Positions 53,317 to 61,878 of a DNA stretch of 64,000 nt are shown here, in pieces. The stretch lies in assembly GCF_000385335.1 (NCBI RefSeq), contig NZ_ARWA01000001.1:3240001-3304000 (forward strand), in the 5' to 3' direction. This DNA comes from Methyloferula stellata AR4 (lineage in GTDB: Bacteria > Pseudomonadota > Alphaproteobacteria > Rhizobiales > Beijerinckiaceae). The notes beneath the pieces were generated by a model that had not been told where the DNA came from, searched no databases, and saw nothing but the letters and a program-made list of their open reading frames with translations. The translations under genes were made by a program, and so were the position numbers. Position 1 is the stretch's first letter. Each line of letters opens with the position of its first letter.

Positions 53317-54747
53317 ATGCCCAAGTTCGAGACCGCCCGCGGCTCCTTGCGAATCCGCCTGATCGTCATCCCGGCGAGCCTCCTCGTTCTCGGCATTCTG
53401 GCAGCCACCGTCACCACGCTTTATGGCGCCCGCGACCGCATCCATTCCGAAATCGATTCCGGCGTCAATCTCGGCAGCCGGCTGATGGAATATGCGCTCG
53501 ACGACGTTGCGAGTTCTCCCAATCCGGCGGAAGCCTTGCGGCAATTGCGTGAGGATCTCGCGCATGTGCGCCATATCAAGGTCGCCTATGTCGCCAATCC
53601 CGCACAAGACAAGGTCGAGCCGCCGAACTCCGACAGCAAGCATGCCGCGCCACACTGGTTTCAACAATGGTTCGAACCGGCCCGCGTCGTCCAGACCTAT
53701 AAGGTCAATTTCGGAAATGAACCGCACGGCGAACTCGTCATGTGGACGCAGCCTGCCGACGAAGTGAACGAAGTCTGGCTCGGCCTAACCTTCGTCACAG
53801 GCCTGCTCGGCGTCCTCTCATTCGCGATCATCGCGCTCATCCTTTTGACGGCGCGCCAAACGCTCGCGCCGCTCCACACTTTGGTCGAAGGCTTGGATCG
53901 GCTCGAACAAGGCCAGTTCGATGCGCTCGCCGAAATCCGCGTCGCCGAATTGCGCCGCATCGGCGAGACATTCAACCGCCTCGCGCATTCGCTTGCGAGA
54001 ACCGAAGCGGACAATCATTTCCTTATCGACCGGCTGATGTCGGTTCAAGAAGCCGAGCGCAAAGAGCTCGCGCGCGAATTGCACGACGAATTCGGCGCCT
54101 CGCTTTTCGGCATCAGGGCCGCCGCCTCCTGCATCATCGCGGCGATTGGCACCCGCGACGCGATGGATGTGGCGGCCCAGGAACTTATCGATAAGGAAAT
54201 CGTCGACCGCGCCGCGCTGATCTCGACTTTGGCGGACGGCATTCAAAAACAAAATTATCGCATTCTCGACCGGATCAGACCCGTCATTTTGCATCAGATG
54301 GGCCTCTTCGATGCGCTGCGCCAGCTCGTCGACTCCTGGGGGGCGCATCATCGCGATTGTTCCTATGCGCTCGATCTGCCGTCCGAAAATCTCAGCTTCG
54401 ACGAAGAGGTCAGTCTCACAGCCTATCGGATCATCCAAGAATGCCTCACCAATGTGGCGCGGCATTCGAAGGCGAAAGCGATGCATATCGGGCTCCGCTA
54501 TGGTACCGACGCGAAGGCGACCGGCCTTCACATCCGCATCGAAGATAATGGCATCGGCCTGCCGGCCGGCTTTCGATTTGGTTTCGGCTTTCTCGGCATG
54601 AGCGAAAGGCTGCGCAAACTCGGCGGCCAATTGCATATCAGCAATGCGCCTAGGACAGGCACGATCATCGACGCTTTTATCCCGGCGTCGCCGCGCCCGT
54701 CGGAGCGCGTCTTTTCCGAGCGTTTGGAAAATATCCTTATAAAATAA
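53317..54747 (+). CDS. Membrane sensor histidine kinase (HisKA_3, NarX/MoxY-like)
   Basis: A 476-residue kinase: a first helix (IRLIVIPASLLVLGILAATV), a periplasmic loop of about 120 residues, a second helix (LTFVTGLLGVLSFAIIALIL) and a HAMP-like stretch (LEQGQFDALAEIRVAEL). Then comes HisKA_3 with the phospho-acceptor His in ERKELARELHDEFGASLFG, and HATPase_c (IIQECLTNVARHSKA, EDNGIGLPAGFRFGFG). This dimer-interface type pairs with NarL/LuxR-type regulators. The next gene is such a regulator, and a TonB-dependent receptor follows, so uptake of a metal or cofactor is a plausible output. The class resembles MoxY of methylotrophs, but no ligand can be inferred. Confidence 0.88.
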   Translation: MPKFETARGSLRIRLIVIPASLLVLGILAATVTTLYGARDRIHSEIDSGVNLGSRLMEYALDDVASSPNPAEALRQLREDLAHVRHIKVAYVANPAQDKVEPPNSDSKHAAPHWFQQWFEPARVVQTYKVNFGNEPHGELVMWTQPADEVNEVWLGLTFVTGLLGVLSFAIIALILLTARQTLAPLHTLVEGLDRLEQGQFDALAEIRVAELRRIGETFNRLAHSLARTEADNHFLIDRLMSVQEAERKELARELHDEFGASLFGIRAAASCIIAAIGTRDAMDVAAQELIDKEIVDRAALISTLADGIQKQNYRILDRIRPVILHQMGLFDALRQLVDSWGAHHRDCSYALDLPSENLSFDEEVSLTAYRIIQECLTNVARHSKAKAMHIGLRYGTDAKATGLHIRIEDNGIGLPAGFRFGFGFLGMSERLRKLGGQLHISNAPRTGTIIDAFIPASPRPSERVFSERLENILIK

Positions 54748-54823
54748 GGGTAAATTCCCTACGCCAACACCGTTGCAACCTTGGGCATTTGCAGCTTATG
54801 ACTTGAGCTTCGTGATCTATGGA

Positions 54824-54866
54824 GCATGCTCTTGTCCGAAATCTCCGCGACGTTTCGGGATCATGC
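54824..54866. repeat. REP-like palindrome before the response regulator
   Basis: GCATGC...CCGAAAT...TTTCGGGATCATGC (54824-54866), a diverged member of the palindrome family lying between the kinase and its regulator, and inside the longest open frame of the regulator. It argues for the later start at 54886. Confidence 0.6.
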
Positions 54867-54885
54867 TGACGCAGATGGACGGTGG

Positions 54886-55521
54886 ATGGACAAACAGGTG
54901 AAAGTTCTGGTCATCGAGGATCATCCGATCGTTCGCGACGGTTGCATGCGCATCTTCGCGCAACGGACCGACATAGACGCGATCGAAGCGAGCTCGGCCG
55001 AAACCGGCAGCGCGCTCAATCGGAGTCTTGCACCGGAGATCGTCGTGCTCGACGTCAATCTTCCGGATGCCAACGGCCTCGATCTCATCAGCTCCCTGCT
55101 CGCCGATAATCCGGCTGCGAAGATCATCGTCTTCAGCATGTATGAGGCAGCGAGTTTCGTGACTCATGCGCTCGAAAAAGGCGCCCGTGGCTATATCACC
55201 AAGAACGATGACCCGATGACCATTCTATCGGCCATAGACAAGGTGCGTGCGGGCACGGTCTATCTCGGCCAGGCGGTGGCGCAAAATCTCGCGCTCTTTA
55301 ATCTCGAAGCTGCCAATAGTCCTTTGCGCGATCTGAGCGATCGCGAGCGGCAGGTGCTTGGCCTGCTCGGCGATGGCAAAAGCCTCACCGAAATCTCGTC
55401 CGATCTGACGATCGGCTACAAGACCGCCGCTAATCTCGTCTCTGCGATCAAGCAGAAATTGTCGATTCCGACGAGTTCGGCGCTGATCAAATTCGCCGTC
55501 GAGCAACGCGCAAAGCTCTGA
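54886..55521 (+). CDS. NarL/LuxR-type response regulator
   Basis: A 211-residue regulator from the ATG at 54886 (MDKQVKVLVIEDHPIVRDG); the frame opens at 54826 through a repeat. The receiver domain has the acidic pocket VIEDHP, the phospho-acceptor Asp in EIVVLDVNLPDANG and the Lys in GYITKND. A linker leads to a LuxR-type helix-turn-helix (LSDRERQVLGLLGDGKSLTEI, TAANLVSAIKQKL). It probably receives phosphate from the kinase upstream and controls the TonB-dependent receptor gene 239 bases downstream. Confidence 0.9.
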   Translation: MDKQVKVLVIEDHPIVRDGCMRIFAQRTDIDAIEASSAETGSALNRSLAPEIVVLDVNLPDANGLDLISSLLADNPAAKIIVFSMYEAASFVTHALEKGARGYITKNDDPMTILSAIDKVRAGTVYLGQAVAQNLALFNLEAANSPLRDLSDRERQVLGLLGDGKSLTEISSDLTIGYKTAANLVSAIKQKLSIPTSSALIKFAVEQRAKL

Positions 55522-55760
55522 TCGCGCAGGGATCCGACCTTTTTAGCTGTCGGATCGGGAATTTTTCCATGAAAATAACGGGAACTATTCTCAAGTATCC
55601 GCATAACATCCAGCGTAGAGAATAGTATTATTCTTGATTGTTGCAAATAAAACACGGGCTTTTGGTTTGTTTGTCTGGCAGATCGAAAGCCTTTGCCGTC
55701 ACTTTCAGGAGGTTTTATCGTTAAAAATACATAAGAACACTTTGGTAGCGGAGGCAGGCT

Positions 55761-58091
55761 GTGCGTTTTTGGGAAAAAAGAGAACATAGGTTCGGTAAAC
55801 TCGCCCTCATGCTCGCGACGAGCAGCCTCGCACTTTCGGCCTATGGAATGAAAGCCCAGGCGCAAACCGTCGTCCTTTCCCAAATCGACGTGGTCGCGAC
55901 GACGCCGCTCGGGGGCGAAGGGACGGAACGGACCAAAGTTCCCTATAATGTCGAAACGTTGAGCCGCGAAGAATTTCAGCAAACCCATCAAAACGAAATC
56001 ACCGAAGCGCTCGCCCGCCGCACGCCCGGCATCAGCACGAACGATGTGATCGGCAGCCCGCTCGTTCAAGAACTCGACTATCGCGGCTTCGTCGCATCGC
56101 CCATCCCGGGAACGCCGGAAGGCCTTGCGGTCTATCAGAACGGCGTGCGCATCAACGAAGCTTTCGGCGACGTGGTCAATTGGGACGCCATCCCGTCGGT
56201 CGCCATCAATCGCACGACGATTGAAAGCGGCAATCCGATCTTCGGCCTCAACGCGCTTGGCGGCGCCGTCGTTCTCGAGATGAACAATGGCTTCACCTAT
56301 CAAGGCACCATGACAGACCTGCGTTTCGGCAGCCGCATGCGCCGCCAAGCCGAGTTCGAATATGGCAAGGCGATCGACAATTGGGGCTTCTATTTCGCGG
56401 CCGAGTCGCTGCACGACAATGGCTATCGCTACGACGGCGGTTCGCATGTCAACAGAGGCTATGCCGATCTCGGCTATCGCGCCGAAGGCAATGAACTCCA
56501 TCTCGCCTTCACCGGTGGACGCACCAATCTGGGCGTCGCCGGCACGACGCCTGAAGAGCTCGTCGATTTCAACCGAAGCTCTGTCTTCACGACGCCGCAG
56601 ACGACGCAAAACACCGTCGGCATGGTCCAGCTGAACGGCAAGTTCGACGTGACGAACACTCTGACAGTCAACACGGTCGGCTATATCCGCTCGTTCGACC
56701 AGGCGCATGTCGACGGCAATATCAGCAATTTTGCCTCATGCGGCGGAGCGACCCTCTGCGACGGCAGCGGCAATTCGACCAGCATTCCAGATGTCAGCAA
56801 CGGCCAGATCGTCGGCGAGATCGACCGGAATTGGACACGCTCGCGCAGCACCGGCGCAACAGTCCAGCTGACCGATACGGATAAGATCATCGACCATAAT
56901 AACAAGTTCACCGCCGGCGTGAGCTATGACCATGGTTGGTCGAACTTCAAAGGCCAGAGTGAGATCGGCACCATTCCGGCCCCGAATTTCGTCGTGATCG
57001 GCAGCGGCATTTTCATCAACGAACCCGCCTCCGACGTTTCGCCAACTGACCTCAATGCCCAAAACGGCTACCTCGGCGTCTATGCGCTCGATTCGTTCGA
57101 CGTCACCAACGAGCTGACGGTGACTACGGGCGTTCGCTATAATAACGCCCAGATCAATCTCAGCGATCTGACCGGCCAAAGCCCCAGCCTCAACAGCGCC
57201 AACAATTTCCAGCATATCAATCCCGGCGCTGGCGCAACCTACAAGATCACGCCGAACGTCTCGGCCTATGCAAGCTGGTCGGAAGCCAACCGCGCTCCGA
57301 CGCCGCTCGAACTCGGCTGCGCCAATCCGAACCAGCCCTGCATGATCGATAATTTTCTCGTCTCCGATCCACCGCTGAAACAGGTCATCTCGCAAACGGT
57401 CGAAGCGGGCTTCAAGGGCAATTTCGATGTTGCCGAGGTCGTGCCCGGCAGATTGGAATGGAGCGCCGGCATTTTCCGGACGATGAACGACAACGACATC
57501 TTGAGCGTGCCCAGCCAGGTCACCGGCTTCGGCTTCTTTCAGAATGCCGGAACGACACGCCGGCAAGGCGTCGAAACGAGCCTGAACTACAGGACGGAAA
57601 AGTGGAACGCCTATATCAACTATACGTATATTGACGCGACCTTCAGAACGCCCGTCTCGCTGTCGTCGCCCAATAATCCGTTCGCCGATGCGAACGGCAA
57701 TATCCAAGTCATGCCCGGCGACAGCCTGCCCGGCGTGCCACGGAACAGGCTGAAATTCGGCGTCGATTATTCGGTAACTCCCGAATGGAAAGTCGGCGGC
57801 GATTTCGTCTATGAATCGAGCCGCTATTTCTTCGGCGACCAGATCAATGCATTGAGCCCGTTGCCGGGCTTTGCGACCGTCAACCTGCGCAGCTCTTATC
57901 AGGTCACCAAGAACGTTCAGGTCTATGGTTTGATCCAAAACGCTTTCAACGAACATTACGCGACTTACGGCGCCTTGTTCGAGACCGATTCGACGGCGGG
58001 CTTTGCCGGCTTCCCGCAATTCAACAATCCCAAGTCGATCACGGTCGCGCCGCCGATCGGCCTTTACATCGGCCTGAAAGCGACCCTGTAA
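55761..58091 (+). CDS. TonB-dependent outer-membrane receptor
   Basis: A 776-residue receptor with a signal peptide (cleavage near AQAQT, about residue 35), a possible TonB box around VVLSQIDVVATTP, and a plug domain (NVETLSREEFQQTHQNEITE, RTPGISTNDVIGSPLVQELD). A 22-strand barrel follows, ending YIGLKATL. The loop segment ELGCANPNQPCMIDNF, with two Cys, marks a subfamily seen widely in proteobacteria. The cargo is unknown; iron, cobalamin or other metal chelates are possible, and methylotroph lanthanide receptors belong to the same superfamily. A strong terminator follows. The sensor kinase and regulator immediately upstream suggest that it is induced. Confidence 0.88.
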   Translation: MRFWEKREHRFGKLALMLATSSLALSAYGMKAQAQTVVLSQIDVVATTPLGGEGTERTKVPYNVETLSREEFQQTHQNEITEALARRTPGISTNDVIGSPLVQELDYRGFVASPIPGTPEGLAVYQNGVRINEAFGDVVNWDAIPSVAINRTTIESGNPIFGLNALGGAVVLEMNNGFTYQGTMTDLRFGSRMRRQAEFEYGKAIDNWGFYFAAESLHDNGYRYDGGSHVNRGYADLGYRAEGNELHLAFTGGRTNLGVAGTTPEELVDFNRSSVFTTPQTTQNTVGMVQLNGKFDVTNTLTVNTVGYIRSFDQAHVDGNISNFASCGGATLCDGSGNSTSIPDVSNGQIVGEIDRNWTRSRSTGATVQLTDTDKIIDHNNKFTAGVSYDHGWSNFKGQSEIGTIPAPNFVVIGSGIFINEPASDVSPTDLNAQNGYLGVYALDSFDVTNELTVTTGVRYNNAQINLSDLTGQSPSLNSANNFQHINPGAGATYKITPNVSAYASWSEANRAPTPLELGCANPNQPCMIDNFLVSDPPLKQVISQTVEAGFKGNFDVAEVVPGRLEWSAGIFRTMNDNDILSVPSQVTGFGFFQNAGTTRRQGVETSLNYRTEKWNAYINYTYIDATFRTPVSLSSPNNPFADANGNIQVMPGDSLPGVPRNRLKFGVDYSVTPEWKVGGDFVYESSRYFFGDQINALSPLPGFATVNLRSSYQVTKNVQVYGLIQNAFNEHYATYGALFETDSTAGFAGFPQFNNPKSITVAPPIGLYIGLKATL

Positions 58092-58125
58092 TCATAGACG
58101 GGCTTTTCATCGATTTGGATAAAGC

Positions 58126-58160
58126 AAGGCCCCGGCGGATGATCGCCGGGGCCTTTTGTT
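58126..58160 (+). terminator. Strong rho-independent terminator after the receptor
   Basis: A perfect 12-bp stem, AAGGCCCCGGCG (58126-58137) and CGCCGGGGCCTT (58144-58155), with a six-base loop and a T-rich tail (TTGTTTC). Confidence 0.92.
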
Positions 58161-58265
58161 TCAGAAGGATTTCGACGCCCCGCGCGAACCCGTGGCACGA
58201 TGCACGCTTGGGCTTGCATGGCAGATGGGGCATAAGCCTATCGGTGCTAGCGAGGGTCGGGCGAG

Positions 58266-59510
58266 ATGGCTGTGTTGCATGGTATCCTTGGGCTGTTGAG
58301 TCTTCTGTTCATCGCCTGGATCTTGAGCGAGAACCGCTGGCACATTCCACTGCGCATCGTCATCGTCGGCGTCGCGCTGCAAATCGGCCTTGCGTTTCTC
58401 TTTCTCAAAGTCCCGCTCGCAACGAGCGCTTTCCTGCTTCTCAACGACGGCGTCGGCGCACTCCAAAAGGCAACCGACGCGGGGACGACACTCGTTTTCG
58501 GCTATCTCGGCGGCGGCCCCTTGCCCTTTGCCGAGACGCAGCCGGGCGCAAGCTTCATTCTGGCGTTTCGCGCTTTCCCGCTTGTCCTGGTCATCAGCGC
58601 ACTCGCCTCGCTGCTTCTCTATTGGGGGATTCTGCAGCGCATCGTCGGCGCGCTCGCTTTCGCACTGCGGCGGACGCTCGGCATAGGCGGCGCCCTCGCG
58701 CTCGGCGGCGCAGTCCATATTTTCGTCGGCATGGTCGAAGCACCGCTGCTCGTCCGGCCCTACCTCAACACAATGTCGCGCGGCGAACTCTTCGCCTTGA
58801 TGAGTTGCGGCATGGCCGGCATAGCCGGCACCGTAATGGTGATTTACGCGGGTCTCATCGGCCCGGTCATCCCGGATGCCTTGGGCCATATTCTCATTGC
58901 CTCGGTCATCAGCACGCCGGCCGCGCTCGCCGTCGCAGCCCTCATGGTGCCCTTTGCGCCAGACCCGAAGGAATCGGGCAAATTGTCCCTGCCCGATCCG
59001 CCCGCGAGCACGATGGAAGCCATCGTGCGCGGCACCAATGACGGCATCGGCATTCTCGTCGCCATCATCGCCACATTGATCGTGCTCGTCGCGCTCGTGA
59101 GTCTCGTCAATCTTGCGCTTGGCCTGTTGCCGCATGACGGCGATCCGATCACCTTGCAGCGCATCTTCGCTTACGGCTTCTGGCCGATCCTCTGGCTGAT
59201 CGGCATTCCAGAACCGGACCTCGGCACGGCTTCGGCTCTGATGGGCACCAAAACCGTGCTCAACGAATTCGTGGCCTATCTCAATTTTTCCCAACTTCCA
59301 CCCGATGCCTTGAGCCCGCACTCGCGCCTCATCATGATCTATGCACTTTGTGGCTTCGCCAATTTCGGCAGTCTCGGCATTCTGGTCGGCGGCATGAGCG
59401 CCATGACGCCGGAGCGCAAACATGAGATCGTGTCGCTTGGCCTGCGCTCGATCCTCTCCGGCACGCTGGCGACCTCGATGAGCGGCGCGGTGATCGGCAT
59501 GATCACTTAA
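58266..59510 (+). CDS. nupC: Concentrative nucleoside transporter (NupC/CNT family)
   Basis: A 414-residue carrier with about ten helices that takes up nucleosides with protons or sodium. The family blocks are GGGPLPFAETQPGASFILAF, IFVGMVEAPLLVRPYLNTMS, IAGTVMVIYAGLIG, ALMGTKTVLNEFVAYLN and YALCGFANFGSLGILVGG. It is complete. It lies in the rightward block between pyrH and tsf, 55 bases from a phosphoesterase. Confidence 0.93.
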   Translation: MAVLHGILGLLSLLFIAWILSENRWHIPLRIVIVGVALQIGLAFLFLKVPLATSAFLLLNDGVGALQKATDAGTTLVFGYLGGGPLPFAETQPGASFILAFRAFPLVLVISALASLLLYWGILQRIVGALAFALRRTLGIGGALALGGAVHIFVGMVEAPLLVRPYLNTMSRGELFALMSCGMAGIAGTVMVIYAGLIGPVIPDALGHILIASVISTPAALAVAALMVPFAPDPKESGKLSLPDPPASTMEAIVRGTNDGIGILVAIIATLIVLVALVSLVNLALGLLPHDGDPITLQRIFAYGFWPILWLIGIPEPDLGTASALMGTKTVLNEFVAYLNFSQLPPDALSPHSRLIMIYALCGFANFGSLGILVGGMSAMTPERKHEIVSLGLRSILSGTLATSMSGAVIGMIT

Positions 59511-59511
59511 A

Positions 59512-59553
59512 GCATGATCCCGAAAGTGCGGGCTTTTCGGACAAAAATCATGC
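59512..59553. repeat. REP-like palindrome after nupC
   Basis: GCATGATCCCGAAAGT...CTTTTCGG...CATGC, a member of the palindrome family, between the nupC stop and the phosphoesterase start. Confidence 0.65.
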
Positions 59554-59572
59554 GCTATAAATTTGGAATCGC

Positions 59573-60094
59573 ATGACGGTCTTCTTCACCAGCGACACGC
59601 ATTTCGGCGAGGCCCGCATTCTGCGCGCCGCGAAGCGCCCGTTTGCGACGATCGCCGAGCATGACGACCATTTGAAGCGCGGCTGGAACGAGACGGTCGG
59701 CAAGGACGACGAGGTCTGGCATTTGGGCGATGTCGGTGTCGCACCCGGCGCCGATGGCATGAGCGAGCTTCTCGAAAAGCTGCACGGCCGCAAACATCTC
59801 ATCATCGGCAATAATGACGGGCCGAAAACGCTCGCAAGCCCCGCCTGGACGAGTGTCCAGCATTACACCGAATTGCGGCTCGGCGAGACGCATTGCATCT
59901 TGTGCCACTATGCGTTCCGCACCTGGAACCAGATGGGCAAGGGCGCCGTCGATCTGCACGGCCATTCGCATGCCATGCTGAAGGAGCTGACGCGGCAGTT
60001 CGATGTCGGAGTCGACGCCTGGGCCTATAGGCCGGTCATGCTGGAGACGATGTTGGCTTCACGGCAGCGGGGGAAAGCTAAAAGCGCCCCCTAA
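59573..60094 (+). CDS. Calcineurin-like metallophosphoesterase
   Basis: A 173-residue metal-dependent phosphoesterase. The five signature motifs are seen in order: FTSDTHFGE (residues 5-13), VWHLGDVG, GNNDG, CHYAFRTW and HGHSH. These build a two-metal site. It belongs to a small phage/bacterial group with the ILRAAKRPF segment, annotated only as metallophosphoesterase; the substrate is unknown (cyclic nucleotides or phosphodiesters). It is too short, and its motifs too different, for LpxH, so it does not replace the missing lipid A hydrolase in an obvious way. Confidence 0.88.
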   Translation: MTVFFTSDTHFGEARILRAAKRPFATIAEHDDHLKRGWNETVGKDDEVWHLGDVGVAPGADGMSELLEKLHGRKHLIIGNNDGPKTLASPAWTSVQHYTELRLGETHCILCHYAFRTWNQMGKGAVDLHGHSHAMLKELTRQFDVGVDAWAYRPVMLETMLASRQRGKAKSAP

Positions 60095-60141
60095 GTCTGA
60101 TGCAAGAGATTGCAAAAAATGTATATGATGATAATATACAA

Positions 60142-60444
60142 ATGATTGATTGGAAACTTGTCACAGGTTTTGACTGGGACGCCGGCAATAGCCGCAAAAG
60201 CGTCGATAAGCACGCCGTCAGCCAAGCTGAAGCCGAGCAGGTTTTCTTCAACGCCCCTTTGTTGATCGCACCGGACGCTATGCATAGCGAACGCGAAAAC
60301 CGGCTTCATGCACTGGGACGCACGGATGACGGAAGGCGGCTCCACATTACCTTTACACTGCGGGCCGCAGAAAGCCTGATCAGGGCGATCTCGGCGCGTC
60401 CGATGCACGCCATGGAAAGGGCCCATTATGACGAAGAAGCTTAA
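60142..60444 (+). CDS. brnT: BrnT family toxin
   Basis: A 100-residue RelE-like ribonuclease toxin from the ATG at 60142; the frame opens at 60100 but the protein starts MIDWKLVTGFDWDAGNSRKS. Family lines are FDWDAGNSRKSVDKHAVS, EAEQVFFNAPLLIA, HALGRTDDGRRLHITFTL and ISARPMHAMERAHYDE. It is followed by the antitoxin gene with a 17-base overlap, as in brnTA operons. The upstream leader is AT-rich (ATATGATGATAATATACAAA), unlike its surroundings. Confidence 0.9.
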   Translation: MIDWKLVTGFDWDAGNSRKSVDKHAVSQAEAEQVFFNAPLLIAPDAMHSERENRLHALGRTDDGRRLHITFTLRAAESLIRAISARPMHAMERAHYDEEA

Positions 60445-60697
60445 GCCCGTTCCCTCTTTCGCCAATGAAGCGGAGGAACGGCAATTCTGGGAAGCGCATG
60501 ATTCAAGCGATTATGTCGACTGGACGGGTGCGGAGCGCGTAAGCCTTCCGAACCTCAAGCCGAGCACGACATCGATTTCGTTGCGCCTCCCAGTGTCACT
60601 GCTGGAAGGGATCAAGATCGCCGCGAATAAACGCGACGTTCCTTATCAATCCTTGATCAAAACCTGGTTGGCGGAAAAACTGCAAACCAAGGTCTGA
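60428..60697 (+). CDS. brnA: BrnA-type CopG-family antitoxin
   Basis: An 89-residue antitoxin. The N-terminal part (VPSFANEAEERQFWEAHDSSD) is the toxin-neutralising segment of the type II antitoxin group. The C-terminal part (SISLRLPVSLLEGIKIAANK, YQSLIKTWLAEKL) is a ribbon-helix-helix DNA-binding domain that should autorepress the operon. Its stop lies three bases before the stop of the convergent tsf gene. Confidence 0.9.
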   Translation: MTKKLKPVPSFANEAEERQFWEAHDSSDYVDWTGAERVSLPNLKPSTTSISLRLPVSLLEGIKIAANKRDVPYQSLIKTWLAEKLQTKV

Positions 60698-60700
60698 TCC

Positions 60701-61633
60701 TTACGCCTGTCCGCCCGCCGCTGCCGCCACCTCGGCCGCGAAATCGGTCGTTTCCTTCTCGATGCCTTCGCCGAGCGCGAAGCGATAGAAGCCAACGAGG
60801 GTCACAGGCGCGCCAGCATGCTTTTCAGCTTCCTTGATGATCTGGCCGATCGTCTTGCCCGCGTGCTCCGGATAGTTCGACGGCTGATCGACAAGGCAGA
60901 CTTCCTTATAATAGGACTTCAGCCCCGACTCGATGATCTTCTCGAGCACATGCGGCGGCTTGCCGGCATTCTTGTCGGCAAGCACGGCCTTTTCGCGCTC
61001 GACGATGGCCGGATCGATGCCAGCCGAATCGACGGCCAGCGGCGCCGCGGAAGCGACGTGCAAGGCGATCTCGCGGGCCAGCGGCTGAACGGATTCGGCG
61101 TTGCCCGTCGTCGCCAAGCCGACGATGACGCCGATCTTGCCCATGCCGGGGCTCACGGCATTATGGACATAAGAGCCGATAGCACCCGTCGGCACATGGA
61201 TCAGCGCCGCACGGCGCAGGCTCATATGCTCGCCGATCTTGGCAACCGTCTGGGCGATGGCCTCGCCAATCGTGCCGCCCGCCGGATAGGCAGCGGCCTT
61301 CAAGGCTTCGACATCGGTCAGGCCATGTTCGACGGCGACATGCGCGATGTTCTTCACCAGAAACTGGAAATCATCGTTGCGGGCGACGAAATCCGTCTCG
61401 GAATTGACCTCGATCACGACAGCGCTCGTGCCTTCGACATCGATGGCGACAAGCCCTTCGGCAGCGATTCGGCCGGCCTTCTTGGCGGCCTTCGACAGGC
61501 CCTTCTTGCGCAGCCAGTCGATCGCGGCTTCGATATCGCCTTCGGTCTCGTTGAGTGCGTTCTTGCAATCCATCATGCCGGCGCCGGTCTTCTCCCGAAG
61601 ATCCTTCACCATCGCCGCGGTGACGTTCGCCAT
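60701..61633 (-). CDS. tsf: Elongation factor Ts
   Basis: A 310-residue EF-Tu nucleotide exchange factor. The family start [20 protein letters not shown] and [20 protein letters not shown] are clear, with [15 protein letters not shown] and the dimerisation domains following. The C-terminal [20 protein letters not shown] is normal. The downstream side has been invaded by the rightward block, so tsf no longer abuts pyrH. The rpsB gene is 245 bases upstream, and this gap carries large inverted repeats. Confidence 0.96.
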   Translation of the reverse strand: MANVTAAMVKDLREKTGAGMMDCKNALNETEGDIEAAIDWLRKKGLSKAAKKAGRIAAEGLVAIDVEGTSAVVIEVNSETDFVARNDDFQFLVKNIAHVAVEHGLTDVEALKAAAYPAGGTIGEAIAQTVAKIGEHMSLRRAALIHVPTGAIGSYVHNAVSPGMGKIGVIVGLATTGNAESVQPLAREIALHVASAAPLAVDSAGIDPAIVEREKAVLADKNAGKPPHVLEKIIESGLKSYYKEVCLVDQPSNYPEHAGKTIGQIIKEAEKHAGAPVTLVGFYRFALGEGIEKETTDFAAEVAAAAGGQA

Positions 61634-61688
61634 CGTTCATTCCTTCGGATTCGGGTGGATCGATCCAGCCGTTGCAATCAAATCCATA

Positions 61689-61739
61689 GATCACGTTCAT
61701 GATTGTGGATTGAAGCAATCCGCAATCATGAACGTGATC
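61689..61739. repeat. Long cruciform-forming inverted repeat in the rpsB-tsf gap
   Basis: GATCACGTTCATGATTG (61689-61705) and CAATCATGAACGTGATC (61723-61739) are perfect 17-bp inverted repeats. An inner GGATTG/CAATCC (61707-61712, 61716-61721) makes the hairpin 24 bp long with one mismatch and a three-base loop. One arm recurs at 10142-10157 (GATCACGTTCATGATT). It sits in the transcribed gap between rpsB and tsf. Confidence 0.8.
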
Positions 61740-61753
61740 GGTTCTAATAGTTC

Positions 61754-61841
61754 AGAGCGGGATAGCGCAGATAAATTTACGCAATCTGCGTAAACTTGAT
61801 TGCGCCGGAAAACCGGTGTCCGCTTTTCCTCATCCCGCTCT
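61754..61841. repeat. Composite intergenic repeat, module A (copy 2)
   Basis: AGAGCGGGAT (61754-61763) and ATCCCGCTCT (61832-61841), identical to the ends at 10077-10127, here enclosing a longer insert with its own hairpin (TTTACGCA / TGCGTAAA, about 61773-61791). The core GGAAAACCGG...TTTTCCTC also matches copy 1, read on the other strand. Confidence 0.75.
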
Positions 61842-61878
61842 AGATGATGCCGCAGCCTGATGACGGCCGCCGGCATGC

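Noticed and set aside
55416-56708. 430-codon minus-strand frame over the receptor start
   Set aside because: Shadow of the regulator and TonB receptor genes; crosses their intergenic region and shows no domain or ribosome site.
56736-58019. 427-codon minus-strand frame inside the TonB receptor
   Set aside because: Antisense shadow, no recognisable motif.
58161-59423. 420-codon minus-strand frame over nupC
   Set aside because: Antisense shadow of a membrane protein; composition is highly charged and has no family match.
59573-60094. LpxH to replace the missing lpxI
   Set aside because: The protein is 173 residues with DTHFGE and HGHSH motifs of a general small phosphoesterase, not the LpxH pattern.
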